NCBI RefSeq assembly: GCF_000208745.1
Contig: NC_030857.1
Location: 16,510,950 to 16,574,949, forward strand
DNA from: Theobroma cacao
Lineage: Eukaryota; Streptophyta; Magnoliopsida; Malvales; Malvaceae
Length of the DNA stretch: 64,000 nucleotides
Direction: 5' to 3'
Part shown: positions 12,212 through 24,384 of the stretch, one piece after another
How positions within the stretch are numbered: the first letter of the stretch is position 1
Layout of the letters: each line of letters begins with the position of its first letter
Made by a program: the position numbers and the translations under genes
The notes under the pieces: model-generated
What the model was told of the DNA's origin: nothing
Seen by the model: only the letters and a program-made list of their open reading frames with translations
The model's database searches: none

Positions 12212-14155
12212 TGTTGGTCCCAAAAAGAGTGCTAAAGGGAGAGTGAATAGCACTAAAATATTTTAAAGGAAACTATTAAGTCTGAAAAACTATTAAACAA
12301 ATTTGGAATGGAAAGTTTAAAACTTGTTAAGGTTGAAAGACACCAAGTGAAGAAAAGGTTAAGAGAAGTGGACAAAACACCATATTTATAATAATTTGGT
12401 CTACCTAACCTGTAGCCATTACCTTGATCTTCCCAATCAAGGATTTTTAACCCAACTTCACTAAAACTGGTGGAATTAACAGCTTCCATCAAGCTTTTAC
12501 AAAGTGAGCTTTTAAACCAAGTTCTAAACCTTTACAAGAATCCCTAAACTTTCTTAGGCTTAGTAAACCCCTTAGAGTGCTTCGTACACTTTAATCAATC
12601 AAGAAATGAAGAAAATATGGAGTATAATTGATCATCTATCTGATCTAAGATGTACAAAGTTAAGCTCAACACTTTTACAAAGGATGAGAGTGAAATACAA
12701 GTGTAAAGAGAATGTTTTTGGTCTTTTAAGTTCAAAATCACTTTGGATAGCTTTTCTTTGTATTTTTTATTATTGAAGAAGCTGTAAATCCTTGAAAAAG
12801 CACTTCTAGCTATTGAAGACAGAAACTAGTCATTTCTGGCCATTATTTTTTTTCTTTTGTGTTTAAATTCAAATGTGCAGATAATGCTTCATTAACCAAT
12901 TAAAGGTAGGCTTTAACTGATTAAGCCTTCTCTAACTTGCACAGTGCTTTTCTATGTTAACCAATTATCGATAGCTTTAATTGATTAATAATTTTCTGTT
13001 TTCAAGCATGTTCAAGCACTGTTGTTGGCTAGCCTCTTTTCAATTGATTAATACTTACTTTAACTGATTGAAGCTTCTCTCCATTCATCCTTAACTGATT
13101 AAAATAGGCTCTAACCAATTAAAAATTCTTCAACTTTAAATCTCTTGGTTTGGCACCATGGACAGTCATCAATATTTTAAATTTGAATTTTACACTTCTT
13201 AACACTTTTAACTGTGACCTTTAATCAGTTAACTCTTTTTCTTTAATTGATCAAAAGGCTTCTGTTTTACATCCAGTACCTATTTAACTAATTAAACATT
13301 ATTTTAACTAGTTAAAACCTTCCTGTCTGTCCTTAGTGTAGAGTCCATAATTGCTTTAATTGATTAAGGATTTGTGTTAATCGGTTTAAGACTAATTTAT
13401 CTTCATTAAAGCTCTTTCTTCTTTGCTTGTTTAACTAATTAACCCATCTTGCAACTGAACAAGCATCTTGATGTGCTTTCAAGTGCTAAATATATTAATG
13501 AATTTAAACTTTCTCCTGCACACTTAAATAATATAATTAGATACCAATGATGACAAAACACTCTTAAATTAAAAGTGCAATGTTTATGTTCAATATAAAT
13601 GATTCAAATCTTTATGCATAATGAGTATTGCTTCCCCTTAGTTAATGCATCTAGTTTTCTTTAAAGATTTACAATAAAATATTTATAATATCTATAGTAG
13701 TTAAGCAAGATATACAATATCCACAATAGCTAAGCAAGATATATTGAATACCTATAATAACTAGCACATAATATTCAACAAAACCATAACTAAGCATCAC
13801 ACACATAAATTAAATATAAAGGCCTATCAAACTCTATTTAACTTAGTCTTCCTTTTCTCTTTTTTTGTCATAATTAAAAAAAATATTCAAAACTCTCCCT
13901 TAATGGGTGCATCTAGATTTTCTTTTAATCTTTAAATCAGACTTTAATGAATGGGAATCATAAGCACTCATACTCCTAAGTTATACAAGCTTATAGATAT
14001 AGTTTAATAACTTTAAAAGTCAAGCTTGTAACTATATAAGAACAAATGTATGAGAGTTAAATAATTTCAAGAACTTGTTAAGGATCACTCAAATAATGCT
14101 CAAGCAAATTTGATCATTTTGTCATAATCAAAACTATAATAATTTTAAAGCTAAT
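12212..14155. mobile_element. Insertion splitting the gypsy gag gene (LTR-like, about 1.9 kb)
   Basis: Gag reading on the minus strand breaks near 14160 and resumes near 12205, so about 1.9 kb is foreign. It begins TGTTGGTCCCAAAAAGAGTG. Its far side carries TTTTGTCATAATCAAAACTA. I know both kinds of sequence from plant copia-type LTR borders. It has no coding capacity. I could not match a 5-bp duplication at these exact edges, so the borders are approximate and the class (solo LTR, perhaps of a Maximus/SIRE-like copia) is inferred. It contains the palindrome cluster at 12890-13445. Confidence 0.5.
12890..13445. repeat. Cluster of about 15 TTAA-N4-TTAA-like palindromes
   Basis: Within about 550 bases the motif TTAACYRATTAA and close variants (AACCAATTAA, TTAACTGATTAA, TTAATTGATTAA, TTAATCAGTTAA, TTAACTAGTTAA) recur about 15 times. 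Many come as pairs separated by roughly 8-20 bases. The sequence between motifs is not conserved, so this is not a simple tandem repeat. Half-sites are TTAA with a variable four-base centre. Confidence 0.65.
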
Positions 14156-14159
14156 AATA

Positions 14160-14850
14160 ACATCCATCTCATGAATACCGGCAACTCTTCTAGGGCCATT
14201 GGTAGTTATTAGTTGCCATCTCTTTCAACAAGTCATATGCCTCGTCAATAGATTTTGTCATTAATGCTCCTCTAGCTACAACATCAATGGTAATTCTAAT
14301 AAGACTCATCAACCCATTATAAAATGTCTATACCTATAACCAATTAGGTAACCCATGATGAGGACATCATCTGAGTAAATCCTTGTACCTTTCCTAAGCC
14401 TTATACAACAACTCTATATCTAGTTGCATGAATGATGTGATGTCATTTCTCATCTTTGATGTCTAGGCTAGTGGAAAAAACTTAGCTAAAAACTTTTAAG
14501 CAAGATCATCCCAAGTAGTAATAGAACCAATAGAAAGTGAATTCAGCTAATTCTTTGCCGTGTTTCTCAATGATAAAGGAAAAAGTCTTAGTCTAATTGC
14601 ATCATTAGTGACTCCATTATGCTTGGATGTATAACATATCTCTAGAAAATTCATAATATGAGCATTAAGGTCATCATTAGGTAAGCCTCCAAATTGTATT
14701 GAAGTTTGAATCATTTGGATGATCGCTGGCTTGATTTCAAAGTTATTAGCTTTTATTGTAGGTCTTCGAATGCTAGAGCTAAGACCTTGCACAAGAGGAA
14801 ACATATTCCCTCAAAGATTTATTCTCTTCCCCTTGTTGTTGTTCAGCCAT
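14160..14850 (-). pseudogene. Gypsy gag N-terminal and middle region remnant
   Basis: The frame opens at the ATG at 14848-14850 (MAEQQQGEENKSLREYVSS), the usual start of Athila/Tat-like gag. After a frameshift it continues with SSIRRPTIKANNFEIKPAII, QTSIQFGGLPNDDLNAHI, FLEICYTSKHNGVTNDAI and RLRLFPLSLRNTAKN, the well conserved core of plant gypsy gag. Degenerate coding text continues to about 14160 (a region equivalent to DEAYELLEEMASNNYQWP). Stops throughout show that it is dead. Confidence 0.72.
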
Positions 14851-15056
14851 TGTTTCGATGTAAGTTAAACCCTGTGAGTTTTCTCTCTGAAGTCTTTGAA
14901 AAATCTTTTCAATTTCTAGGTCAAAGGAAGAATCTTCAAACTTTTCACTCTTAGCATACAATGACTAAAAGTACCTAAAAAAAAAAAGAAAAACAAAGCT
15001 TGAAGTAAGACTAATTTACTTAGTATTAATACTAGCAAGAAAGTAGACAAACAAAT

Positions 15057-15072
15057 CCTTGGCAACGGTGCC
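15057..15072 (-). other. Primer-binding-like site of the gypsy element
   Basis: On the minus strand this reads GGCACCGTTGCCAAGG, close to the TGGCGCCGTTGCCGGGG primer-binding site of many Athila/Tat-like elements. It lies 10 bases inside the 5' LTR border, whose terminal CA is the complement of TG at 15083-15084. Its position and strand agree with gag starting further along at 14850. Confidence 0.6.
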
Positions 15073-16889
15073 TAAAACTTATTGTCCATTTTATCACACA
15101 AGTGTATGTATCGTAATAAGTAATAAGTAAAGTGTTGAATCTCACAGAGAATTGTACCAACTTTTGCTAAATAGTAAAATTAATATAATCTAGTTTTATT
15201 CAAATAACTGAATTAAAGTGATTAATTAAAAGCAAAATAAAACTAAATAATAACTAAATTAAATCTAAAAGCTGATAGGCAAAACTTTACTAGAAAAATT
15301 CAATTAATAAAAAACTTAGGATTACAATATCCCTCAACACTTTCATCTGAATCTTGTTTCTCTTTCTAAACTTACTTCAGTGGATTGAGTTGCTAACCTA
15401 AAGTCCCAATTTTTTTATAAGCCTTTGTTGAGGTTCTTATAAAAATATTTCTCTCAAGTAATTTACTATATGTCTATATAAATTCAACTAAAGAAAAATT
15501 CATTAAGCTCGTTCTCTAATCTTAGCTACATTCGACACATAGGTATATGTTTATCCTATATGCAAATCAAATCATCTAATCAAAATCTGAAAAAGGAAAG
15601 CTTGGATATTAGAACTGGGCACCGCCGCCTTGCTCCTTGAACGCCATGGCTTTGTGCTCTCTGTTACAGTATGATGATTAGTGCTGATTCTACTACAGCC
15701 CCTCCTTTTGTGACGCAATTTTCACCTTGTTCTGATCGAACTGGAGAAGTGGTAAACATGAAAGTTGTAGCCCTGTCACTTAGCTTTCCAATGACTTAAA
15801 AATCAAATCAATTGTACTTCTAGAGTTCAAGTTATGCTCAAAATACTACAATATGTACGAGAGATGCACTTAGCCATACTTGTATTGTTTATCACCAATT
15901 AAGGCCTTTTCATTTGAGATCCTTTAAAAGCAATATAATAGATCAGTAATAACTAAAGATATTTTAACATAAAATTAAACTAAAACAACTTGAATTAAAT
16001 TGACTCAATGTAATTTAGACTAAATTAAGAAAAGCAAATAAAACTACCTAAATCCGAACCTAACATTCGAGAACTTAGCTATTTTAGTACTCAAAATGTG
16101 GTAAAATAACTCTATGTAATAGAGTTATCACACCTCCAAACTTAAGATTTTGCTAGTTCTCAAGCAAAACATAAAATAAAAGGAAATAACATAAATGAAA
16201 AACACAACTAACTAGAAGTAGGTTGCACCAAATCAATGATCACCTTTTATTTCCTCATAAGTTGTCCCATATTCTCAACTCAAAACATAACATAAATACT
16301 ATCCAAGTTCACGTTTCAATTCAAATACAAGCTCATTCTTGAATGGATTTTCGTGTGTGTGTGTGTGAAATCTTTTGCAATGAACATCATGCCATCCAAA
16401 GAAATTTATTCTCATACAAAATTCAAATTAGTACTAGAGTTCCATAGGTTTATTCTTCATATTTCTCTCCACTAATGTAGATTGATACTTAATCTAGGAT
16501 CATTAGGTTTTAATCAAGCTTGTAATGTATGGTTAGGGTCAAAGTAGGATAAAAGATATTTTTATAGCTTAAATCACCCTAAGCACATAATTATCTTACG
16601 AACTTTATAAAGCTTCAACTTTATTCCAAGTACACCCTGTTTCTTTTCTTCCAACTTTTTTATTTATCAAGCACTTTATTCTTCTATTTCTTTTTTTTTA
16701 TCACAATTTTAACACTCCCAAACTTATTGCTTTTTGTAGGTACTAGGGTGAATACTAGCACAATCCTTGAACTTTTTCAACAATTCCACCTTTTCTACCT
16801 TTTTCAACATTTAGTTCAATACACTTCCTAAAATGATCTACATACTTAAGAGTGAAGGATAAAAATTAGAAATTTATTTATAGGCTAGG

Positions 16890-19869
16890 TGTAAAACCCG
16901 ACCCTATAAATACATGTCATGACATACATGCATTGAGTAGCATGTTATTACGCTAGAAAAGCACCTAAGAATAGACGAAACCCGATATTGTACTTAACGG
17001 TACACTTAAATTGATTTAACCTCGAACTAGTTCAAATAGGAATTGTAGGGTGAAATTTAATATTTTATAGTCCAGAAATGACTAAAAATGATTGTTCGGA
17101 GTTCGAGGGTTCATTTGGGGTAAAATTACAAATTTTGATATTCAAGGGCGAAATCGTCATTTTGCCACCTAAGATAATAATTTGATCATGGAGTGAAATT
17201 TTTGACCAAGATTAACTATTTGGAGTATAATTTAATGATAGGAAGTGAAAAAGTTTAATTCTGGCGATTTTTGGAGTGTAAGGGCAAAATCGTAATTTTA
17301 CCACCCACAGATAATAGTTGAGATTTTGAGAGAATTTAGATCAAATTTGACAAATTGGAGAATGGTATGAGTATAAGGGATGAAAAATATGTCTATGGGC
17401 AATTTTTCAATTTTTTGGACAAAAATGTAATTTTTCACTTTTACGGGAGTAAAAGTGTAAATTTCAAAAATTACTCCACCGAGACTTTGGATGAGTCTGA
17501 AAATTTTATCTAAGCTATGAATATATGAGACAAGTGTATGGTGAAAATTTGGAAACAAATGGATGAAATTTTAAAAATGGGCCAATGGGAAAGTGACATG
17601 TGGCATTTTTTTAATGATATAATATTATTTTAATGAAAAGTCAGCCCATTTAAACCCAAATTTTAAGTGCTGGCCGGCCATAAGGAAGAAAAAGAGAGGA
17701 AATAGAGAGGAAAGGAAGAAAAAAAGAAAAGCCAAAGAGAAACAAGAAAATTCAAAGGGAAATTCACGATTTTCGACCGTTTACGCGTCTAACGGTAAGA
17801 TTTTTCGATTTTAGCTTGATTTCTACCTTTCCTATGCCTTTATTTCCATTTAGCATGCTTGAGGAGAGAGATCAAAAAGTGATATCAAGGGCTGGACGAA
17901 ATTCTAGGGGAGAGAAATTGAAATTTTTAGGTTTTGATTTTTAGTTAAATTGATAGTTTTAGTTAGTTAAATGTGTTTAGAAATTAAATTGGGCAAGAAA
18001 TCAGTAAATTTTCACAATACCCACTCTTGGCTGGACGCTCAATGCTGTACAATGATGATGAATTGATTTTATTCTAAGGAAAATGAAGAGAAAATGATGA
18101 AAAACGATTAAACGTGATAGAAAAACAAAGTAGAAAATGAACCGACTTAATGTCCCATTTTTGGTCGAATTTTCCAAGGAAGGGAGTGAGCTGATTTTGT
18201 TGTTTTTAGAAGGTTATTGGCTGATATTTAATGGTTAGAAATGTTGGAGAGAGAATGGGATGATTTAGAGCTAAAATGGAGCGCGTTAGCAATTTATCGA
18301 GCAAAGTGCCAAAAAATAGGTTAATACCGCGTTTAAGCCGTTTTAGGCTATTGCATTTCATACCATGCATTAGTATAGGATTTAAGTTAATTATATAGTG
18401 ATTTAGCATCAATGTGATGAATTGTGTAAATTTTTGTAATGTGNNNNNNNNNNNNNNNNNNNNNNNNNNNNNNNNNNNNNNNNNNNNNNNNNNNNNNNNN
18501 NNNNNNNNNNNNNNNNNNNNNNNNNNNNNNNNNNNNNNNNNNNNNNNNNNNNNNNNNNNNNNNNNNNNNNNNNNNNNNNNNNNNNNNNNNNNNNNNNNNN
18601 NNNNNNNNNNNNNNNNNNNNNNNNNNNNNNNNNNNNNNNNNNNNNNNNNNNNNNNNNNNNNNNNNNNNNNNNNNNNNNNNNNNNNNNNNNNNNNNNNNNN
18701 NNNNNNNNNNNNNNNNNNNNNNNNNNNNNNNNNNNNNNNNNNNNNNNNNNNNNNNNNNNNNNNNNNNNNNNNNNNNNNNNNNNNNNNNNNNNNNNNNNNN
18801 NNNNNNNNNNNNNNNNNNNNNNNNNNNNNNNNNNNNNNNNNNNNNNNNNNNNNNNNNNNNNNNNNNNNNNNNNNNNNNNNNNNNNNNNNNNNNNNNNNNN
18901 NNNNNNNNNNNNNNNNNNNNNNNNNNNNNNNNNNNNNNNNNNNNNNNNNNNNNNNNNNNNNNNNNNNNNNNNNNNNNNNNNNNNNNNNNNNNNNNNNNNN
19001 NNNNNNNNNNNNNNNNNNNNNNNNNNNNNNNNNNNNNNNNNNNNNNNNNNNNNNNNNNNNNNNNNNNNNNNNNNNNNNNNNNNNNNNNNNNNNNNNNNNN
19101 NNNNNNNNNNNNNNNNNNNNNNNNNNNNNNNNNNNNNNNNNNNNNNNNNNNNNNNNNNNNNNNNNNNNNNNNNNNNNNNNNNNNNNNNNNNNNNNNNNNN
19201 NNNNNNNNNNNNNNNNNNNNNNNNNNNNNNNNNNNNNNNNNNNNNNNNNNNNNNNNNNNNNNNNNNNNNNNNNNNNNNNNNNNNNNNNNNNNNNNNNNNN
19301 NNNNNNNNNNNNNNNNNNNNNNNNNNNNNNNNNNNNNNNNNNNNNNNNNNNNNTCTTGTTATTGTAAATTAAATTAAATATTTTGGCTTACTGTATTTCA
19401 GTATGATAAATTTAGTTTAGCTTTTACGCTATAAAAATTATTCACGTATAAATCTATAAATATTGTTTTTATAAGAAAATAAAATATTTTCCTTAATATT
19501 TCTTTTATTTTCTTATTATATTCAAATAACCGTAATTTCGTTTTAAATGAAGATTTTAGACTTTTAAACTCATTTTGAATATGAATTATGTATTTTGTAC
19601 TTGTATATTACGTTTTAGCCAGTTTTGAAATTTTTGGAAAAAAAATGACCAAAATACCCCTGTGTGGCGAAAATTTTATTTTGATTGTTTTTGATCTAAA
19701 ATAGTATATATTCTCTAAAAACTCGATATTTAACAATGATTGCTCACAGGAAAGGAAAAAAACTGATATGTAAGCCTTGCGGGGTTCCGGTTGGCATTTC
19801 GGATAATGAGTGTCAATCGGGACGTCGCGGCTATTGTCATAGGCCTGAGGGAGGTTCCGGGTCGTGACA
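16890..19869 (+). mobile_element. Solo LTR B (about 2980 bp including gap), TSD CTAGG
   Basis: It starts TGTAAAACCCGACCC and ends CCGGGTCGTGACA, and is flanked by perfect CTAGG duplications (16885-16889 and 19870-19874). The empty site is kept in the paralogous LTR near 6740. A purine-rich leader (17680-17760) followed by AACGGTAAGA (GT at 17795) looks like a transcribed leader with a splice donor, as in solo LTR A. No internal coding sequence is seen. It belongs to a different family from A and C, though the promoter layout is similar. Positions 18444-19353 are N, so its length and content are partly unknown. Confidence 0.85.
18444..19353. other. Assembly gap (910 N)
   Basis: The whole stretch is N and lies inside solo LTR B. 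Any open frame spanning it is an artefact. Confidence 0.95.
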
Positions 19870-20330
19870 CTAGGCTTAATTAATTATATGTTCAAACAAA
19901 GAAAAGAAAAAATTAGCTCAAAAGGGGTAAATGAAAGATAAACTTATGCAAAGGTAGGCTTGAAATGCTCCAACGGTTCAAAGATAGCCTAAGTCATCTC
20001 TTTAACTAGGTATTGCCTAAGATTCGCTTTAAGAGAGAATCAAACAAATTCTAAAACTGAAGACATAATTTAAAAATTTACAGTCATATAAACCTTTTTT
20101 AGATGTGCATAATATTCAAAATAGAAGATATCGTGCTCAATTTGTAGAAAATTTCGCCTAACAATGATGCTTAACATAAGAGTTCAATATAATACTCAAA
20201 TAATATTCACATTTACTAAAAGAAAAAGATAACAAAATAATTTGGTTTCATTATTGGATAGGTAAATCAAAGAAATTGACACAACTAACTCTAGCTCAAG
20301 TTCTTAAAACATGCAAAAAATTAAATGATA

Positions 20331-21020
20331 ATAAAGTTATCACCTGCTCTTGTTCATAAGTTGAAGCATTGAGGCTTGTAAGCTCAATTGTACAAAGATC
20401 ATTTGAATGATTTGCATTTTTTTAAAAGAATTTATCAATTGTTTTTAACTTACTCATTCTTTAATCAAACCTTAAAAAAAAATTAACACAATTAACGTCC
20501 AATATTCTTATTTTATTTCTATTTAAACTTAAAATACTAAATATAAAACTATAATGCAAAAAATATTAATAGTTAAATACAATATACATGATTAATAATT
20601 TCTTCTTATATAATCAAGATTGTTTAAAGACTAAATACTCAAGATAATTTCTTTTTATATACTCAAGATAATTTCCTTTCAACTAAATATAAAATGTAAA
20701 GCACACAAAAAAGATATACTCAAGATAATTTCCTTTTATATAATCAGGATTAATAAAACAATGATACAATGATCAAATTTTAAGAAACAGCTAATAGTGC
20801 AACAGTACAACTTATATTTAAGAATTATATAATAAGTATTTAATTTTTAAAGTCTAAAATCATGAAAAATAAAATCCATATAACAAAAAAAAGAAGAATG
20901 ACAAGTAAAAGATAAAACTCAGATAACAAAAAAGAAAGAAGAAGAACATGGTTGATGGTTTGTAGAAACTTGGAAAAGAAAATCTATAGAAACTTAAAAC
21001 ATGCACAAATAGAATATAAA

Positions 21021-21056
<36 letters not shown>

Positions 21057-22640
21057 TAAATAGAAAGAAGAATATAAAAAAAACTTTACCTCCTCCTAAT
21101 TTCTTGAATAATGAAGTGAGTTTCGGTAGTGATAAAAGGACAAAAGAAAAAAGAAAGAGAAAGAGGTGTGGAGAAACTTATATTAAGGTAAAGTTGAGTA
21201 GAGTTTGTGGGGTCATTTTATTATTTTTTATTTATATAAATTAGTAATTAAAAAATTAATTTGAGGGGGCCATTAAAAGAAAAAAGATATAATATATAAA
21301 AAAATTAATTATTTTGGAAGGGTTTAGGGTTTATATATGAGAAGCTAGTAATCAAATAATTTTCAACAAACAAACAAAATCAAAATTGAGAAGCTATAAA
21401 TAATAGAAAAGAATCAAAGTTTTAAACAAGCTTCTAAGAGATTTATATATGATTTTGTAAATGAATAACAAAAGAGCTTGTTTGTGAATATAAAATCAAC
21501 TAAACAGACATACGTTTGAACTCAGGTCATTTATTAAACGAATTCTAAAATCTTATCTTAAATCGTTAGTTTATTTTATTAAACGAACCAAAACAAACTT
21601 AACTCAAGCTTATCCATGAATTGTTAGGTAAGCGAACTAGCTCATTAACACGTCTATACAAATAAAAGATTTGATCTTATTAAATTATAACCACTATAAC
21701 CAGTATTTTATAAAAAAAATAAAACACAAAAGTAATTATATTTGAACATTTAATTTAATGATTGGTGTAGGCTTTCCCTATTCAAAGAATCGAATTCAAA
21801 TCCTTATTTCCAATTTAAAAAAACTACCAAAAATAATTAACCTCGATACCATCATATCATTTGAAAAAGAAATTTAGTCATGGCCAATTGTATTATATCC
21901 CAGTCATGATTAAATAATGTAATTCCATATATTTGAATCCCTTATTATTGCTAATAGTTTGATAAGGATAAGACTAACCTTTTTTCAATTTTTTTTTTGG
22001 TGTTACATTTGATCAAATGTCATATCCCATGGGATATCCCCTATTATAATTAGGACCCACCTTAACAATATGCATGTACCCATTTATTACTTCCCTGCAA
22101 TTATATGCATTATCATGACATTCAAATTTAACAATTAATTTTTTCTTAAACAATCTAGGCATGTCACAAATCAATACATGCATGCAACTAAGACTATACA
22201 TCCTGCATCAATTTTTTATACATTTAGTAATAATAATAATAATAATAAGGTATAATATCTAAAAAAGTCACTAAATTATTTAAAAATTTTAAATAAATTT
22301 TTATTTTTTTATTGTGTTCAATTAATTTTTTATATTTTAATATTTTTTATGATTAATTATTAATGGATTGTCATTAGTGAAAATATTAATTGTCATTTTA
22401 TATTTATATGACATTGACATGATATTAATATAAAATATAAATTATATCACATGATCATATTATCATATCAAATTAAACATGATATACTGCATATAATGAT
22501 AATTGACATTTTGACTGAAACAATCAACAATCATAAGAGTTTATTTGATTCAAAATAAAAATATAAAAATTTTTTTAAATTTTTTTAAATAATTTAAGGA
22601 TTTATTTGAATAACAACATTAGAAAATTATTCAAAACTAA
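20331..22640. other. AT-rich intergenic DNA with simple repeats, no gene seen
   Basis: At 20620-20750 a unit ACTCAAGATAATTTCYTTT is repeated about three times with spacers. At 21020-21056 there is an (AAT)n tract, and at 22228-22248 a short one. A 16-bp perfect palindrome ATATCCCATGGGATAT is at 22022-22037. From about 22250 to 22610 the ends (AAGGTATAATATCTAAAAAA and TAATTTAAGGATTTATTTGA) vaguely resemble the Mutator-like MITEs at 10 and 41.6 kb, but I could not define TIRs. No coding sequence is supported. Confidence 0.5.
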
Positions 22641-24384
22641 TAATAGAAGGGGAACCAAAAAAAATGTGAAGGGAAGTGGAATGTTTGACATGCGGAAGGA
22701 GGAGCCAAATTGTAAACGTCGGGGGTGTTGTGTTTTGCTGGCTTTTGTCTGCCTACTTCCCTTCCACGATCCCTTCATTTTCCAACTAATTTTTACAATT
22801 TGAAATTTCCTCTCTCTCTTCTCTCCAACGCTCTGGGGATCCAAACATGCAAACTAATTAATCCCCCGCTTAATAACACCCGCCTTTCTCATCATTTCCA
22901 AACATACCCTTCCCCTTTCCCTTTCCCTTCCCCTTCCCCTTCGCCTCTCTCTCTCATCGACGTCTGCCTTTCATCAAACGGTACGATTGGCCGTCGTTTT
23001 CCATTTCCCTTTCGATGCGTTAGATCTGGTATTCGCCTTCGCCATTGATTTCAACTCCGAGGTCTAACGCTGGTTTTTCTTTGTTAGATCTAATTTCCAA
23101 TCTATCATTTATTCCTTCTTTACTTGATCTGGATCTCTCGCGTGATTGCTGAGAGTTTTATCTTTCTAATTTGTTGAGATTGGGAGATCTTGACCTGATT
23201 TTCAGTGTTGAAACAGTTCCATGTGATTCGGCTTTCATTTTTCTTATTCATCACTGTGGAAATCTACAGTAAATAGTTATAGCTCAATTAACTGTAATAT
23301 TATCTTCTCATTTTCTTTTTACTGTTGTATATTTACTGTGTTTAACTAATGTGGACCTCGACATTTATCTTTGATGAGGGAAAACAGTTATCTATTATTT
23401 GATGTGATTTAGTTTCTGCAAGAATTGAGTTCACAATTTGATGCAAAAGAATGAAAACATTTAGGTGAGGTTATTATCGGTTCGTTATTGCAGAAATCTA
23501 AAATCATAAGTCGGAGTTGTGTTGAATTCATGTTTAGTGGCCATACTCACAATGATCTAATGACCTCCATATTTTTCAGTCTATGGATGTTGTTTGCATG
23601 TCAATGCTTATTTAAGAACTGGCAAATCCGGTCTAATCTAGATATTCATCTTGATTGTACGGTAGCTTTATTCCTTTAAGGTTCACCTAGATCTGTCCCG
23701 AATGGGATAATGTGAGGAGCAGAAGATATTTAGTTGAAGTCAGGGCATTGAGTTGGTTAGATGGGTATCTTGATTGTAAGATGCTGAAATTTCGCAAAAC
23801 TTTGCAAATTTTGGTTGGTAGTTAATGGGAAAAGTATAGCTATATAACTGTGCTTTATGCTGAAATTTTTTATTAAAAAATGTGGTTTTGGACTTTTTCC
23901 CTTAATTTCTCTCTGTGATAATTAGGAAACATAAATTAAAATATCTTATTTACAAAAGGAGAAATAGTTGCAGCAAAGGTGAGTTACTTCTAGTCGAAGG
24001 TTCCAAAAGGTGGAAGGATAAGTTTTAGCTATTTATAAGAGATGTAAAGCCACTCTTCTGCTTTTTGTTTATTCATAACATGTTGGAGTATCAGGCTGTT
24101 ATTGGTTGATCTGAGTTATGAACTCATATCTTTGTTAAATTTATGTTATTACGCAAGTTTGTTTTGAGCATGTCTTTGTAGACTAGTCTCACTACCATTT
24201 TTAATTGTGATTTCAAAAGATTGGCAGTTTCCAAGTCTTTATCATAATTATTGCTATTACTTTTGTAGGACACTCATTGCTGACGTGGTTGAAAACTCTT
24301 GGACATAATATTCACATGGATGGGTTACTTAAAGAACATTGAGTGGTAAAGGCTTTAGGGTTATCACTTGCAGCAAAATATAAA
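22641..24384 (+). promoter_or_regulatory. Promoter, 5' UTR exon and leader intron of the URGT-like gene
   Basis: Sequence composition changes at about 22800 to a CT-rich leader (TCTCTCTCTTCTCTCC at 22810-22826, CCCTTTCCC and CCCCTT runs at 22905-22945), as in plant 5' UTRs. A donor is plausible at ACGGTACG near 22981 or a little downstream. The leader intron ends at TTTTGTAG (acceptor at 24267-24268), after which 24269-24384 forms the second 5' UTR exon. A leader intron of about 1.2 kb is common in plant housekeeping genes. The donor choice is a guess; the acceptor is better supported. Confidence 0.5.
24316..24342 (+). CDS. Upstream ORF of 8 codons in the URGT leader
   Basis: ATG at 24316 opens MDGLLKEH and ends at TGA 24340-24342. 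It is in the same frame as the main ORF, 42 bases upstream of its ATG. It lies after the leader-intron acceptor, so it should be in the mature mRNA. Whether it is translated is unknown. Confidence 0.4.
   Translation: MDGLLKEH

Larger units (their letters stand above)
6390..20330 (-). mobile_element. Decayed Ty3/gypsy retrotransposon (Athila/Tat-like), internally deleted, with nested insertions
   Basis: Order on the minus strand: 5' LTR (about 20330 down to 15083), tRNA primer-binding-like site (15057-15072), gag (14850 to about 11557), protease (11406-11137), a pre-RT linker fused to the integrase C-terminus (10990-10526), then a purine-rich tract (reverse complement of 9788-9798) and a truncated 3' LTR (about 9720 down to 6390). 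The two LTR remnants are recognisable because 6392-7075 plus 9585-9710 is collinear with 16540-16889 plus 19870-20320. All frames carry stops and frameshifts. RT, RNase H and the integrase core are absent, so it cannot move on its own. The far end of the 3' LTR is lost near the MITE at 5494-6303. Confidence 0.75.
15083..20330 (-). mobile_element. 5' LTR of the gypsy element, interrupted by solo LTR B
   Basis: The inner border is TGTCCATTTTATCACACAAG at 15083. The block CACAAGTGTATGTATCGT followed by a CACAGAGAATTG motif is characteristic of this LTR group and recurs at 34756 inside copia A. The outer part is collinear with 6392-9710. Removing the inserted solo LTR (16890-19869) leaves about 2.27 kb. 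The outer border near 20330 is estimated from where homology with the other LTR stops. Confidence 0.6.

Noticed and set aside
18414..19377. Frames of over 300 codons
   Set aside because: They consist almost wholly of N, so nothing can be concluded.
22022..22037. 16-bp perfect palindrome ATATCCCATGGGATAT
   Set aside because: A single isolated copy in intergenic DNA, with no promoter or repeat context.
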